Positions 18,021-27,184 of a DNA stretch of 64,000 bases are shown here, one piece after another. Positions within the stretch are counted from its first letter, which is position 1, and each line of letters starts with the position of its first letter. This DNA is from Bordetella parapertussis (GTDB lineage: Bacteria > Pseudomonadota > Gammaproteobacteria > Burkholderiales > Casimicrobiaceae). Location of the stretch: assembly GCA_943331295.2 (NCBI GenBank), contig CALQLA020000022.1, positions 17,997-81,996 of the forward strand, given 5' to 3'. The notes under the pieces are model-generated. The model was not told where the DNA came from. It ran no database searches and saw only the letters and a program-made list of their open reading frames with translations. The position numbers and the translations under genes were made by a program.

Positions 18021-18884
18021 TCATCCGTTGAGGAGCGCGCGGGTACCCGCCATGATGCGGCGGGCACGCTCGAGCGGCGCCAGCCCGCCATACGTCACGC
18101 CGGGGGCTTCGAGACCGATCGAAAGAGCGGCCGGCACGGCGCGTATCAGCTCGCGCAACGGCAACGCCCCTTCCCCGGGGTAGAGTCGATCGTATCGCGC
18201 CTCGCGCGGAAGGTCTGCGGGCGGGACCGCGGGCGCGTCGCACAACTGCAGGCACGCGAGCATCCTGCCGTCCATTCCCGCTACGGCCGCCGGGCTCCCA
18301 CCGGAGCGCATGAGGTGCAGCGCGTCGAGGCAGATGCCGAGGTTGGGATGGTCGACGCTGCGCACGACGCGGATCGCGTCCTCGAGCGTGGCGATGCCGC
18401 GGAAAGCCATGAACTCGATCATGGGTCGGATCCCCCGCGCGGCCGCGAGCTCGCACAAGTCGGCGAGCCGGCGCACGGTCGCGGGCTCGTCCCCGGGCTT
18501 CCAGTCGGCCTTTGCGGGCGCTGTGACCGTCATGCAGCGCGCGCCGACTTCCGCCGCGTAGTCGAGCATGGGCTCGAGCGCCCGCACGTCGGTCGCAGGT
18601 CCGATGCGCACGACCTCCACCCCCAGCACCTGCATGCCGCTTTCCTGCAGCCGGCGCGCGATGGCCCGTCGCAGCGCAGGGTCGCCGATCACGTCGACGT
18701 CGGTGTCGAGGACGGGCACGAGCCGCAGGTCGACGGCATCGAATCCGGCAGCCTCGGCGGCATCGATCTGCTCGACCGGCGAACACGGCAGAACCGTGAG
18801 GGGTGACAACGAAAGAAGGCGGGAGCGCCCTCCTGCCTGCGGGCGGGACCCTTCCGCGCGCCCACTGCCTGTGGAACCTGCCAT
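18021..18884 (-). CDS. Sugar phosphate isomerase/epimerase-like TIM-barrel protein
   Basis: The 287-residue protein belongs to the xylose-isomerase-like/AP-endonuclease-2 fold. Visible barrel elements are AAEAAGFDAVDLR (strand 1 region), MIEFMAFRGIATLEDA with the metal-binding glutamate, and NLGICLDALHLMRSGG with a metal-binding aspartate and histidine. LYPGEGALPLREL closes the barrel. Relatives isomerise or epimerise sugars or act as dehydroshikimate-like dehydratases. It lies directly after a TctC gene in the same direction, an arrangement repeated at 31865-33724. The paralogue there shares the LYPGEGxLPLxE motif. Confidence 0.8.
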   Translation of the reverse strand: MAGSTGSGRAEGSRPQAGGRSRLLSLSPLTVLPCSPVEQIDAAEAAGFDAVDLRLVPVLDTDVDVIGDPALRRAIARRLQESGMQVLGVEVVRIGPATDVRALEPMLDYAAEVGARCMTVTAPAKADWKPGDEPATVRRLADLCELAAARGIRPMIEFMAFRGIATLEDAIRVVRSVDHPNLGICLDALHLMRSGGSPAAVAGMDGRMLACLQLCDAPAVPPADLPREARYDRLYPGEGALPLRELIRAVPAALSIGLEAPGVTYGGLAPLERARRIMAGTRALLNG

Positions 18885-18991
18885 GGCTGCCTTTCAATGA
18901 ATCGTCGGGGGATACCGTCGGATGCGCGGCGGGATCCTGCGGCCGCCGGGACGCCTGCACCCGCGACGCTGCCGGGGAGATCGCCGTCGCG

Positions 18992-19954
18992 TCATTGCGC
19001 CTCGATGCCGGCGCTCTTGACGTGCTTGCCGTATTGGACGACCTGGTTCGCGACGAACTTTGACCATTCCGGAGGCGACATGGCCGGCAGGAGGTCGTAG
19101 CCGAGCGCGTCGATCTGGGCCGGCATGCCGGGCAAGGCGACGATGGCGTTGAGATCCTGGTTCAGGCGCGCGACGATGGCGGGCGGCGTTCCGGCACGCA
19201 CGAAGAAACCGGTCCAGTTATCGACCTGCAAGTCCGGAAGGAACTCCGTGATCGCGGGCACGCCGGGCAGCTTGGCATTGCGCGCGGGCATGACGGCCAA
19301 CGGCTTGATCCGACCCGCCGTGATGAACGGCAGCGCCGTCGCCGTGTCCGTGAACATGAACTGCGTCTGGCCGTCCATCAGTTCCACCAGCGCCTGGCTG
19401 TTGGTCGTGTAGGGGATCTCCGTCACGTCGATCTTCGCCTGGACCCCGAAGATGCGGCCCGCGATGCGGTTGACGCTGTTGGTGAACGGAAACGACACCT
19501 TGCCTGAATTCGCCTTGGCGTACTCGATCAGGTCGTTGACCGAATTGACCGGCAGGGACTTGTTCACGACGAGGACGTACGGGGCCGCGCCCACGATGCC
19601 GATCGGGATGAAGTCCTTCTCCATGTCGTAGGTCATCGACTTGAAGAAGAACTTGTTCGCGGCATGAGTCGAGTTGGTGCCGATCTGGATCGTGTACCCG
19701 TCCGCCGGCAGCTTGGCGACGTAATCGGTGCCCAGCATGCCGGTGGCGCCCGGCTTGTTCAGGATCACCACGGGCTGGCCGAGTCGCTTCGACCATGCCG
19801 CTCCGATCATCCGCGCGAGCGTGTCGGACTGGTTGCCCGCGGCGAATGGCACGACGATGGTGACCTGGCGCGACGGATAGTCCTGCGCGACGGCGGTGCC
19901 GGGAGCGCCGATGCCGGCCACGACGGCAAGTGCTAGGGCTGCGTAGAACCACAT
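18992..19954 (-). CDS. Bug/TctC-type substrate-binding protein
   Basis: The 320-residue protein has a signal peptide ending in TAVAQ and the motifs VTIVVPFAAGNQSD, VILNKPGATGMLG and IPYTTNSQALVELMDG. The first motif has N-Q-S-D where most paralogues have G-S-x-D, a small change in the ligand loop. AGGAGG lies seven bases before the ATG at 19954, which fixes the start. The TIM-barrel gene downstream probably shares its transcript. No permease partner is nearby. Confidence 0.88.
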   Translation of the reverse strand: MWFYAALALAVVAGIGAPGTAVAQDYPSRQVTIVVPFAAGNQSDTLARMIGAAWSKRLGQPVVILNKPGATGMLGTDYVAKLPADGYTIQIGTNSTHAANKFFFKSMTYDMEKDFIPIGIVGAAPYVLVVNKSLPVNSVNDLIEYAKANSGKVSFPFTNSVNRIAGRIFGVQAKIDVTEIPYTTNSQALVELMDGQTQFMFTDTATALPFITAGRIKPLAVMPARNAKLPGVPAITEFLPDLQVDNWTGFFVRAGTPPAIVARLNQDLNAIVALPGMPAQIDALGYDLLPAMSPPEWSKFVANQVVQYGKHVKSAGIEAQ

Positions 19955-20042
19955 GGGAAATCCTCCTGGGCGGTGGCCGACGGCTGCGTGGCCCGGCAGC
20001 TCGTTGCTCGACGCGGGGATGGCGGACACTTCATCGCCGCCC

Positions 20043-20067
20043 GCACTTGCTTCGCGCACTTGCTTCG
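20043..20067 (+). repeat. Tandem 12-base repeat
   Basis: GCACTTGCTTCG occurs at 20043-20054 and again at 20056-20067, separated by one base. It sits just upstream of the recurrent AT-rich element. Confidence 0.8.
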
Positions 20068-20072
20068 TTTTA

Positions 20073-20092
20073 TCTCAGGGTATAGGATGTTC
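20073..20092 (+). promoter_or_regulatory. Recurrent AT-rich element
   Basis: TCTCAGGGTATAGGATGTTC shares TATCTCA and GGAT at the same spacing with the promoter-like element at 735-754. It could serve either the GST gene or the divergent TctC gene. Confidence 0.35.
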
Positions 20093-20255
20093 TAACAACG
20101 CACAATAGCCATTGCCTGGGGCCGCCAGTTCGGGTTTTCAGCCACAGAATGCAACACCGGCCATCATTGACAGCGCCTTGCCGGCTGCGTAGATTTTAGG
20201 CGTACCCCGGTATTTCGGACGGCTGCAGGTCTTTGCGAGCGCTGCCCCCCTTAGC

Positions 20256-20283
20256 ACCCCGCACCCCACACCCCACACCCCAC
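20256..20283 (+). repeat. Four heptamer repeats, ACCCCRC
   Basis: One ACCCCGC and three perfect ACCCCAC units run head to tail about 70 bases before the GST start codon. The number of units could vary between strains by replication slippage. Confidence 0.85.
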
Positions 20284-20349
20284 ACCGCGCAAGCCTTCGA
20301 CGGGCGCTCCCATCCCACGGCCCACAGCGGCCGATTCGAAAGTGCAACC

Positions 20350-20955
20350 ATGAAGCTTCACTACAGCCCCACCTCGCCCTACGTCCGCAAGGTCCTCGTG
20401 ACCGCGCTGCTCGGCGGCACGTACGACGGAATCGAACTCGTCCGCGCGACCCTGTCGCCGATCACCCCGAGCGCGGAGGTGCAGAAGGTCAACCCGATCG
20501 GCAAGATACCGGCCCTGCTGCTCGACGACGACACGGCGCTCTACGACTCTCCCGTGATCTGCGAGTACCTCGATTCGTTGAGCAAGGGCCCGCGGCTCGT
20601 TCCCGTCTCGGGCCCCGAGCGGTGGCGGGTGCTGACTCAGAACGCCCTGGCGGATGGACTCCTCGAAGCCGCGCAACTGATCCGCGCCGAGGCGTTGCGT
20701 CCCGACGGCAGCCACTTCGAGCCGTGGCTAGCCGCCCAGCGCATCCGGATGGAAAACGCGCTCCGCGCGCTTGACGCGGAAGCCGTGCAGGAACTCACCA
20801 AGCTGACGCTGGGTTCCGTCGCGGCCTGCTGCGCATTGGGATGGCTCGACTTCCGGATGCCGGATCTCGGCTGGCGGGAGCGGCATGCTCGCCTGGCGTC
20901 GTGGTACGAAGGTTTCGCGAACGAGTGGTTCATGCGCAAGACGGCGCCGGCGTGA
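20350..20955 (+). CDS. Glutathione S-transferase family protein
   Basis: The 201-residue protein has an N-terminal thioredoxin-like domain and a C-terminal helical domain at normal GST length. It begins KLHYSPTSPYVRKV, where a serine (S10 region) occupies the usual glutathione-activating site. NPIGKIPALLL supplies the cis-proline loop, and YDSPVICEYLD supplies the glutathione-binding serine. The chosen ATG at 20350 places the first beta strand at the N-terminus; upstream in-frame sequence is proline-rich repeat. Substrate specificity cannot be read. Confidence 0.88.
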   Translation: MKLHYSPTSPYVRKVLVTALLGGTYDGIELVRATLSPITPSAEVQKVNPIGKIPALLLDDDTALYDSPVICEYLDSLSKGPRLVPVSGPERWRVLTQNALADGLLEAAQLIRAEALRPDGSHFEPWLAAQRIRMENALRALDAEAVQELTKLTLGSVAACCALGWLDFRMPDLGWRERHARLASWYEGFANEWFMRKTAPA

Positions 20956-20989
20956 CCGGACCGTCGCATACCCCGCCGCCCCACGGCGC

Positions 20990-21703
20990 ATGACACCGGC
21001 CGCGTCCAGGCCGCGCGTGGGCGTGATGGTCCCCGCGAACAATACGACGGTCGCGCGGGAACTGCCCCAGTGGCTTCCCACCGCGGCGGCGATCGACGTC
21101 GTCCGCATCCCGCGCGGCAGCGGCCTGCTCTCGCCCGAGACACTGCCCGCGTACCGTGACAATGCCGTTGCTCTCGCCCGTCAGCTCGCCCGCGCGGACA
21201 TCGACGTCGTCGGATACGGCTGCACCGCGGCCGGCTTCATCCTCGGCCCCGAGGGCGATCGCGCGCTCACGCAAGACCTGCGGGCCGCCACGGGCAAGCC
21301 GGTCGTGACCATCGCCCATGCGATGAACGCCGCCCTGCTCGAACTCGGCGTGCAACGCGTGGCCCTGGTCACGCCCTACTCCCGGTCCGTCAACGACCAG
21401 CTTCGCTCGTACATCGCGAGCGTGGGCATCGAAGTCGCCGCGATGGACAGCTTCTTCGCCGCGAACGTCGACGAGCTCGGCCGCATCACGGCGCCGCAGG
21501 TGGCCGAGCTGTGCCGGGCGACGATGACCGACGCATGCCACGCCATGTTCATCGCCTGCGCGCAGTTGCCGACGTTCGAGGTACTCGACCGGTTGCGCGA
21601 GGAATTCGGGCGGCCCGTTCTGTCGTCCGTGCAGTGCATGGCGGCACGGATCGGCGAGGTCGCCACGGCACCGCGTCTGTTTGCAAGACATCCCGATATG
21701 TGA
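20990..21703 (+). CDS. Maleate isomerase / Asp-Glu racemase superfamily protein
   Basis: The 237-residue protein begins RVGVMVPANNTTVARELPQ, the typical opening of maleate cis-trans isomerases and arylmalonate decarboxylases. Both catalytic cysteine positions are filled: C78 in GYGCTAAG and C190 in FIACAQLPT. Two cysteines favour isomerase or racemase activity, because arylmalonate decarboxylases keep only the second. It follows the GST gene by 34 bases, and together they may act on a cis-dicarboxylate such as a maleyl compound. Its stop overlaps the AT-rich element before the next gene. Confidence 0.82.
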   Translation: MTPAASRPRVGVMVPANNTTVARELPQWLPTAAAIDVVRIPRGSGLLSPETLPAYRDNAVALARQLARADIDVVGYGCTAAGFILGPEGDRALTQDLRAATGKPVVTIAHAMNAALLELGVQRVALVTPYSRSVNDQLRSYIASVGIEVAAMDSFFAANVDELGRITAPQVAELCRATMTDACHAMFIACAQLPTFEVLDRLREEFGRPVLSSVQCMAARIGEVATAPRLFARHPDM

Positions 21704-21705
21704 CA
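21686..21705 (-). promoter_or_regulatory. Recurrent AT-rich element before epimerase gene
   Basis: On the minus strand this reads TGTCACATATCGGGATGTCT and aligns with the elements at 27045-27026 and 29298-29279 through the CGGGA/TGGGA core. It overlaps the stop codon of the preceding gene. Confidence 0.35.
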
Positions 21706-21842
21706 CTATTGAATAACTCCGGAGGCGAGCAGGCCTCCGGCAAAGCGTCATCAGGCGCATCCCCCCGGATCGACCTCCCCCTCCCGTCAGCCAAAGCCTG
21801 GATCACCACGACTTGCCGTGACCCAACCCTAGGACCTCACCT

Positions 21843-22823
21843 GTGAACATTTCCGGAACCCGCATCCTCGTCACCGGCGCCGGCGGCCACCTGGGCGGCC
21901 ACATCGTCGAGCAGCTCCGTCGCGAGGACGTTCGCGAGATCATCGCCATGGACCGCGCCTTCCCGACGGCGTCCGCATTGCTGGAGCCGCTCGACGATCC
22001 GCGGGTGACAAAGGCTGAGTGCGACATCACGAGGAAGGACCAGCTGCACGCGCTGCTGAAGGGTGTAGACGGCGTCGTCCACTCGGCGTCCCTGCTTTCG
22101 CGCGAAGTCGGCACCGACCTGCGCAACGCCTTCGACGTCAACATCGCCGGCATGATGGGGCTCCTCGAAGGGTGCGTGGCACAAGGCGTGCGCAAGGTCG
22201 TCTATACGTCTTCCTCGTCCGTGTACCACGGCCATCCGCCCTATACCGGCGCCATCGCGGAGTCGGCCGGACTCAATCCGGCCTCGATGTACGGCGTCAG
22301 CAAGGCGAGCGGGGAGATGCTGCTGCGCGTCTTCCGCACGGTCCACGGGCTCGACTACGTCGCGCTGCGCATCGCGTCGATCTACGGCGTCCGGCAGAGC
22401 CGGCGCAGCAACCTGGCGCGCGTGATCCCCGAGACGTTCGACCGCGTGCAGCAGGGTCTGCGGCCTTTCGTGCACGGCGACGGCACCCCGACCTACGACT
22501 TCATCGACGTTGTGGACGTCGCCCGCGCGCACGTGCTGGCAATGAAGAGCGACGTCACTGGCAAGGCGTACAACGTGGCGACCGGTGTCTCTACCGCGGT
22601 CAACGACCTGGTCCGGCTGATCGCGAAGGTCGGCGGCTCCTCGCTCGAGCCGGAGTACGTCGATCGGGAAGGACGCTACAACATCCCCAACGAGTGTCTC
22701 GACGGCGCTACGGCGGCACGCGAACTGGGATTCCGCGCCGAGCGTTCGCTGCGCCAGGGACTCGAGGCCTACGCCGCGTGGCGGCAAGACTTGGCGGCCA
22801 GGGGCATCGTGCTCGACCAGTAG
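21843..22823 (+). CDS. NAD-dependent epimerase/dehydratase (extended SDR)
   Basis: The 326-residue protein has the extended-SDR pattern. GAGGHLGG (12-19) binds NAD, YTSSSSVY provides the catalytic serine region, and YGVSKASGE provides the YxxxK pair. RPFVHGDGTPTYDFIDVVDVARAHVLAM is the downstream block typical of UDP-sugar epimerase-like proteins. It starts at GTG 21843. A second member lies at 35102, also beside a TctC gene. In catabolic clusters such proteins may oxidise or epimerise hydroxy acids or lactones rather than nucleotide sugars; this is inference. Confidence 0.85.
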   Translation: MNISGTRILVTGAGGHLGGHIVEQLRREDVREIIAMDRAFPTASALLEPLDDPRVTKAECDITRKDQLHALLKGVDGVVHSASLLSREVGTDLRNAFDVNIAGMMGLLEGCVAQGVRKVVYTSSSSVYHGHPPYTGAIAESAGLNPASMYGVSKASGEMLLRVFRTVHGLDYVALRIASIYGVRQSRRSNLARVIPETFDRVQQGLRPFVHGDGTPTYDFIDVVDVARAHVLAMKSDVTGKAYNVATGVSTAVNDLVRLIAKVGGSSLEPEYVDREGRYNIPNECLDGATAARELGFRAERSLRQGLEAYAAWRQDLAARGIVLDQ

Positions 22824-22902
22824 GAACGTCCGCAATGGGCGTCGGTGGCGCGCGCATCCGTCGGCGCAAGGCGGCGTAGTCCCGCCGCCGGCCCGGACAT
22901 CG

Positions 22903-23643
22903 CTACTCCAGGAAGATCGCTTCGGCACCCATCACGTACGTTTCCACGCCCATCAGCGCGGCGAGCGTGAAGATCTCGAGGATCTCACTCTGGGCCGCCC
23001 CGGCCTTGAGCGCGTTGCGGATGTGGATGCGCAGACCCGGTTCGTAGGTGTGGGCCACCGAGCAGTCAATGCCGATGCAGATGAACTCGCGCTCCTTGCG
23101 CGAGAGCGTCCCGTTCTTCCAGCTCTCGGTCGAGAGATCCGTGAGCGCGGCGAAATACTCGGGGACAAGCCGCGCCACGGGATCGCGATCCGGGTTCCAG
23201 AAGCCGCGGATCTCGATGAACTTCTGCTTGGCGGCCTCGAGCTTCGGAGTCCACGCCGACGCCACGTCACCCGCCATCCCCATCGCCTTCATCTCCTCCT
23301 CGAGGATCGGGACCGATGCGTAGAGCGGATGGTTGGCGAGCCCGATCACCGTCACGAGCACGTCGATGATGTCCTCCTTCGACGCGCCTGCGGCCAGTGC
23401 GCGGGGGACGTGCCGCCGCACCTGGCTCGCGTTCAGCGCGGCAGCCGAGGCGTGCATGGCCAGCAGGATCAGCTCTTTCATCCGCGGCGTCAGGTTCGGC
23501 GCCGCCAGCGGCGCTCGCCAGAAGTCGGATACCGTCTGATAGGAACTCGGCGAGACCTCCTGCACTTGCTTCGCGATCGTCGCGTTGCCGAAGAGAGCGT
23601 CGAGCGATCCGAGGTCCGCGTGATGGATATCGTGGGATGACAT
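22903..23643 (-). CDS. Two-domain carboxymuconolactone decarboxylase-like protein
   Basis: The 246-residue protein contains two CMD modules. The first (about 55-120) has LTPRMKELILLAMHAS, then HVPRALAAGASKEDIIDVL. The second (about 165-245) has LSRKEREFICIGID, then HIRNALKAGAAQSEILEIF. Both keep the helix-histidine-helix pattern. The arrangement is like the gamma-carboxymuconolactone decarboxylase duplicates found in aromatic catabolism. It is downstream of, and in the same direction as, the GMC oxidoreductase at 23713, with a 69-base gap. Confidence 0.82.
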   Translation of the reverse strand: MSSHDIHHADLGSLDALFGNATIAKQVQEVSPSSYQTVSDFWRAPLAAPNLTPRMKELILLAMHASAAALNASQVRRHVPRALAAGASKEDIIDVLVTVIGLANHPLYASVPILEEEMKAMGMAGDVASAWTPKLEAAKQKFIEIRGFWNPDRDPVARLVPEYFAALTDLSTESWKNGTLSRKEREFICIGIDCSVAHTYEPGLRIHIRNALKAGAAQSEILEIFTLAALMGVETYVMGAEAIFLE

Positions 23644-23712
23644 GTTGCCTCCGAATGGCGGCGTCCTGCGACGCCGTGGCGTGCTCGCGACGCGTACGTC
23701 GCAGGATCCTGA

Positions 23713-25359
23713 CTAGTGGGTCAACGACGCAGCGGGTACTCGCGCGTCGTCGTGGAGCAGACGGGCCGCGCCACGCACGAGGTCGGCGCCCTTCTCGCCG
23801 ATCATGACAGCGGCCGCGTTGGTGTTGCCGGTGACGACGGTGGGCATGATCGACGCATCGATCACGCGCAACCGGCCCACGCCGCGCACGCGCAGCTCAC
23901 TGTCGACGACGGCCATGGCGTCGTGGCCCATGCTGCAACTGCCCGCGGGATGGAACACGGAACCGCCGGTGCGCACGAGGTAATCGCGGATCTCGTCATC
24001 GGTCACCGCGCCGCCGCCGGGGATCAATTCCTTCTGCACGCGTGCCGCCAGCGGTTGGGCCGCGAAGATCCTGCGCGCGAGGCGCACGCCGGCGATCATG
24101 GCGGTGACGTCGTCCCGCGCCGCAAGGTAGTTGGCGACGATGGCCGGCGGGTCCAGCGGATTGGCCGTGCGCAGCGAGATCCGCCCGCGCGACGACGGCC
24201 GCACGCGGTAGACCGACGTGCTTATCGCGTTGTACGGGTCGATCTCGAATTCCCCGGTCGGCTTCATCGTGAACGTCATCGGCCGGAAGGACAGCTCGAG
24301 ATCGGCGTAGTCGAGCGCCGGGTCGCTCTTGACGAACGCTGCGGCGGACGACGTGGCCAGCGCGAGGAAGCCCCGCTTCCGGAGGAGGTAGCGCGCGCCC
24401 TCGCGGTACTTGCGCCACCCGCGCAGCATGCGGTTGTACGAGCTCTCCTCGGTGGTCTGCGCCTGGACCCGGACCGCGAAGTGGTCCTGCAGGTTCTTGC
24501 CCACGCCGGGGAGGTGCGCGACCACCGGAATGCCCTGCTGCCGGAGCTCGCCCGCGTCGCCGATCCCGGAGAGCATCAGCAGGTGCGGAGACCTGATCGC
24601 GCCGGCGGAGAGGATCACCTCGCGGCGGGCGCAGACCTTGCGCCGTTGCCCGTCGCGGAAGTATTCGACGCCGATGGCGACGTGGTCCTGCACGAGCACG
24701 CGGCAGACATGCACCTCCGATTCGACCTCGAGGTTCGGCCGTCCCAGCACCGGCTTCACGAACGCATCGTAGGAGGATTCGCGGATCCCGTTGCGGATAG
24801 TGCACTGGACGATGCCCGCCCCGGACATCTCGCCGTCGCTGAAGTCGTCGTGGCGCGCGAGCCCGCTGCGGCGAGCGGCCTCGAGAAAGTCGTGCACGGT
24901 CGGATGCACGTAGGACGGCTCGGTAACCGCCATCGGACCGTCCGCGCCGTGGATCGCGCTTGCGCCGCGTGCGTTGGATTCGGAACGGATGAAGTACGGC
25001 AGGACGTCCTGCCACGACCAGCCCGGATTGCCGAGGCGGTCCCAACCGTCGTAGTCGTGGCGGTCGCCGCGAACGTACACCATGCCGTTGATCGCGCTGC
25101 CGCCGCCAAGCGCCTTGCCGCTCGGCCAGTACACGCTGCGCGCCCCAAGGCACGGCTCCGGCTCGGTGACGTAGTTCCAGTTATGGCGTTCGGAACGATG
25201 GAGCTTCGCCATGCCGGCCGGCGTGCGATTCCAGAACCCCGTCGCTGGCGGCCCTGCTTCGAGCAGCAGCACCGTCGCATTGGCGTCGTCGCTCAACCGC
25301 CGGGCGACGACGCATCCCGCCGACCCCGCGCCGATCACCACGTAGTCGAACGCGTCCAT
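23713..25359 (-). CDS. GMC-family FAD-dependent oxidoreductase (choline dehydrogenase-like)
   Basis: The 548-residue protein is a standard glucose-methanol-choline oxidoreductase. It opens with DYVVIGAGSAGCVVARRL for FAD binding. GKALGGGSAINGMVYVRG is the family's first signature, and AGAIRSPHLLMLSGIG the second. The C-terminus has the catalytic histidine in FHPAGSCSMG and the asparagine in GNTNAAA. Such enzymes oxidise primary alcohols. I used ATG at 25359, where the fold begins. The aldehyde dehydrogenase at 25438 lies just upstream in the same direction, so alcohol to aldehyde to acid oxidation is a plausible joint role. Confidence 0.9.
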   Translation of the reverse strand: MDAFDYVVIGAGSAGCVVARRLSDDANATVLLLEAGPPATGFWNRTPAGMAKLHRSERHNWNYVTEPEPCLGARSVYWPSGKALGGGSAINGMVYVRGDRHDYDGWDRLGNPGWSWQDVLPYFIRSESNARGASAIHGADGPMAVTEPSYVHPTVHDFLEAARRSGLARHDDFSDGEMSGAGIVQCTIRNGIRESSYDAFVKPVLGRPNLEVESEVHVCRVLVQDHVAIGVEYFRDGQRRKVCARREVILSAGAIRSPHLLMLSGIGDAGELRQQGIPVVAHLPGVGKNLQDHFAVRVQAQTTEESSYNRMLRGWRKYREGARYLLRKRGFLALATSSAAAFVKSDPALDYADLELSFRPMTFTMKPTGEFEIDPYNAISTSVYRVRPSSRGRISLRTANPLDPPAIVANYLAARDDVTAMIAGVRLARRIFAAQPLAARVQKELIPGGGAVTDDEIRDYLVRTGGSVFHPAGSCSMGHDAMAVVDSELRVRGVGRLRVIDASIMPTVVTGNTNAAAVMIGEKGADLVRGAARLLHDDARVPAASLTH

Positions 25360-25437
25360 CGGATCAGGAGGCGGCAGGCGGAAGCGCCGCGCGGCGCGCC
25401 GCAACAAGCGCCGTCGAGCGGCCCGCGAGGGGGTTGG

Positions 25438-26934
25438 TCACAGCTTGACGATGACCGGCTTCGTCTGCGTGTAGGCGTCGATCGACTCGGGCCCCATCTC
25501 CCGGCCGACACCTGACTGCTTGTAGCCGCCGGTCGAGAAGACCTGGTCGATCTCGCCGTAAGTGTTGACCCACACGCGCCCCGCCTTGAGCGCGCGCGCG
25601 ACCTTGTGGGCACGGGAAAGGTCGCGCGTCCAGACGGCGGCGGCGAGACCGTACTGCGTGTCGTTGGCCTTCCGCACGGCGTCGTCGTCGTCCTTGAACG
25701 GGATCACCGAAAGCACGGGGCCGAAGATCTCCTCCTGCGCGATCTTCATATCGTTGCCGACCCGGCTGAACACCGTTGGCGCGACGAAGTAGCCGACGTT
25801 GCCCACGCGTCCACCGCCCAGCGACAGGGTCGCTCCCTGCTGGCGCCCGGAATCGACGTAGCCCAGCACGCGCTCCATCTGCCTGGCGGAAATAAGGGGG
25901 CCGAGCTCCGTCTTGGCGTCGAAGGGCGATCCCACCTTGTAGCCGGCCGCACGCTTCGCGATCTTCTCGGCCACCTCGTCGTGCAGCGACTCGTGCACGA
26001 AGAGCCGGGTGCCGGCAGAGCAGATCTGCCCGGAGTTGCGCGTGAAGGCGTTGACCGCGGCGACGATCGCAGCGTCCAGGTCCGCATCCGCAAAGATGAT
26101 GTTCGGAGACTTGCCGCCGAGTTCGAGCGTCAGCTTCTTGAGGTTGCCCGCCGAGGCGGCGAGTATCTGCTTGCCGATGACGGTGGAGCCGGTGAACGCC
26201 ACCTTGTCCACGCCGTCATGCGCAACGATCGCAGCCCCCGCCTTCGCGCCGAAGCCCGGCAGCACGTTGATCACGCCCGGCGGCAGGTCGGCTTCCATGA
26301 TCAGCTCGCAAAGCCGCAGCGTCGTCAGCGGCGTCTGCTCCGCGGGCTTGACGAGCACGGTGTTGCCGCACGCCAGCGCCGGCGCGATCTTGGTGGCGGC
26401 CTGGCCGAGCGGCGCATTCCACGCATTGATGAGGCCGCACACGCCCACCGGCTCGCGCAGTACGTAAACGAGCTTCGACGGATCGGTGGGACTGGTCGTC
26501 CCCATGATCTTCGTCGGCCACCCGGCGTAGTAGCGGAAGGTCTGCGCGGCATACGCGACGAAGCGGCGGGTGATCGTCAGCGGCGCGCCGTTGTCGAGCG
26601 TCTCGAGGACCGCCAGCTCCTCGGCATGTCGCTCCATCAGGTCCGCGATCCTGAGCAGGACCTGGGTGCGCGCGTGGGGTGACATCCCGGCCCACGCCTT
26701 GCTTTCGAAGGCGGTGCGCGCCGCGCGCACGGCGGCATCGACGTCGGCGACCTCCGCCTCCGCGACTTCGACGAGCGTGCCCTCTGTTTCCGGATTCTCG
26801 GTCTTGAACGTGCGGCCCGAGAGCGCGTCCACATGCTTCCCGCCGATGAGCATCCGCTTGGGGCCGGCCTCGATCCACGCGAGCGCGGCACGGTGCCCCT
26901 CGCTCAGTTCGACGCCTGCATTGTTCTCCGCCAT
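25438..26934 (-). CDS. NAD(P)-dependent aldehyde dehydrogenase
   Basis: The 498-residue protein shows the complete ALDH set: FTGSTVIG (247-254), the general-base E271 in LELGGKSP, and the nucleophile C305 in NSGQICSAGTR. GQICSAGTR is typical of betaine-aldehyde and related dehydrogenases rather than SSADH. The start is ATG at 26934, with GGAG about six bases upstream. It is the first gene of a likely operon with the GMC oxidoreductase and the two-domain CMD protein, and it is divergent from the Ldh-family gene at 27185. Confidence 0.9.
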   Translation of the reverse strand: MAENNAGVELSEGHRAALAWIEAGPKRMLIGGKHVDALSGRTFKTENPETEGTLVEVAEAEVADVDAAVRAARTAFESKAWAGMSPHARTQVLLRIADLMERHAEELAVLETLDNGAPLTITRRFVAYAAQTFRYYAGWPTKIMGTTSPTDPSKLVYVLREPVGVCGLINAWNAPLGQAATKIAPALACGNTVLVKPAEQTPLTTLRLCELIMEADLPPGVINVLPGFGAKAGAAIVAHDGVDKVAFTGSTVIGKQILAASAGNLKKLTLELGGKSPNIIFADADLDAAIVAAVNAFTRNSGQICSAGTRLFVHESLHDEVAEKIAKRAAGYKVGSPFDAKTELGPLISARQMERVLGYVDSGRQQGATLSLGGGRVGNVGYFVAPTVFSRVGNDMKIAQEEIFGPVLSVIPFKDDDDAVRKANDTQYGLAAAVWTRDLSRAHKVARALKAGRVWVNTYGEIDQVFSTGGYKQSGVGREMGPESIDAYTQTKPVIVKL

Positions 26935-27025
26935 GTTCACGCTCCAACTCGAGGGGTACCAGGATCGCCGGGCGCCAAAGGCGTGGGCAGGGAAGAGCAT
27001 AACGTCCTCCGGCGTCCATCGTCAA

Positions 27026-27056
27026 TAAAGTCCCGATTGGCGCGATCTTTTGTCAA
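27026..27056 (-). promoter_or_regulatory. TTGACA promoter-like element before ALDH gene
   Basis: On the minus strand TTGACA (27056-27051) is followed by the core TCGCGCCAATCGGGACTTTA (27045-27026). The CGGGA part aligns with the recurrent element. It lies about 100 bases before the ALDH start. Confidence 0.4.
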
Positions 27057-27066
27057 TCGTGCACCC

Positions 27067-27094
27067 TTGACAAGCCCGCCGGGTCGGCCATAAT
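27067..27094 (+). promoter_or_regulatory. Sigma-70-like promoter for Ldh-family gene
   Basis: TTGACA (27067-27072) and CATAAT (27089-27094) are separated by 16 bases, about 90 bases upstream of the start codon. Together with the element at 27056-27026 this forms a back-to-back divergent promoter region. Confidence 0.6.
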
Positions 27095-27184
27095 CCTTCC
27101 GTTGTTTTATCCCATCTCCTCGGATGTCTTCCTGTCGTCCGACCCCAAACGGCGGTTTTCCGAGCGCGCAGGCTTTCATCAGCC

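Larger units (their letters stand above)
19955..20349. other. Divergent intergenic region with short repeats
   Basis: This 395-base gap separates the TctC gene and the GST gene. It holds one copy of the recurrent AT-rich element and two short tandem repeats, listed separately. I see no coding sequence. Confidence 0.55.
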
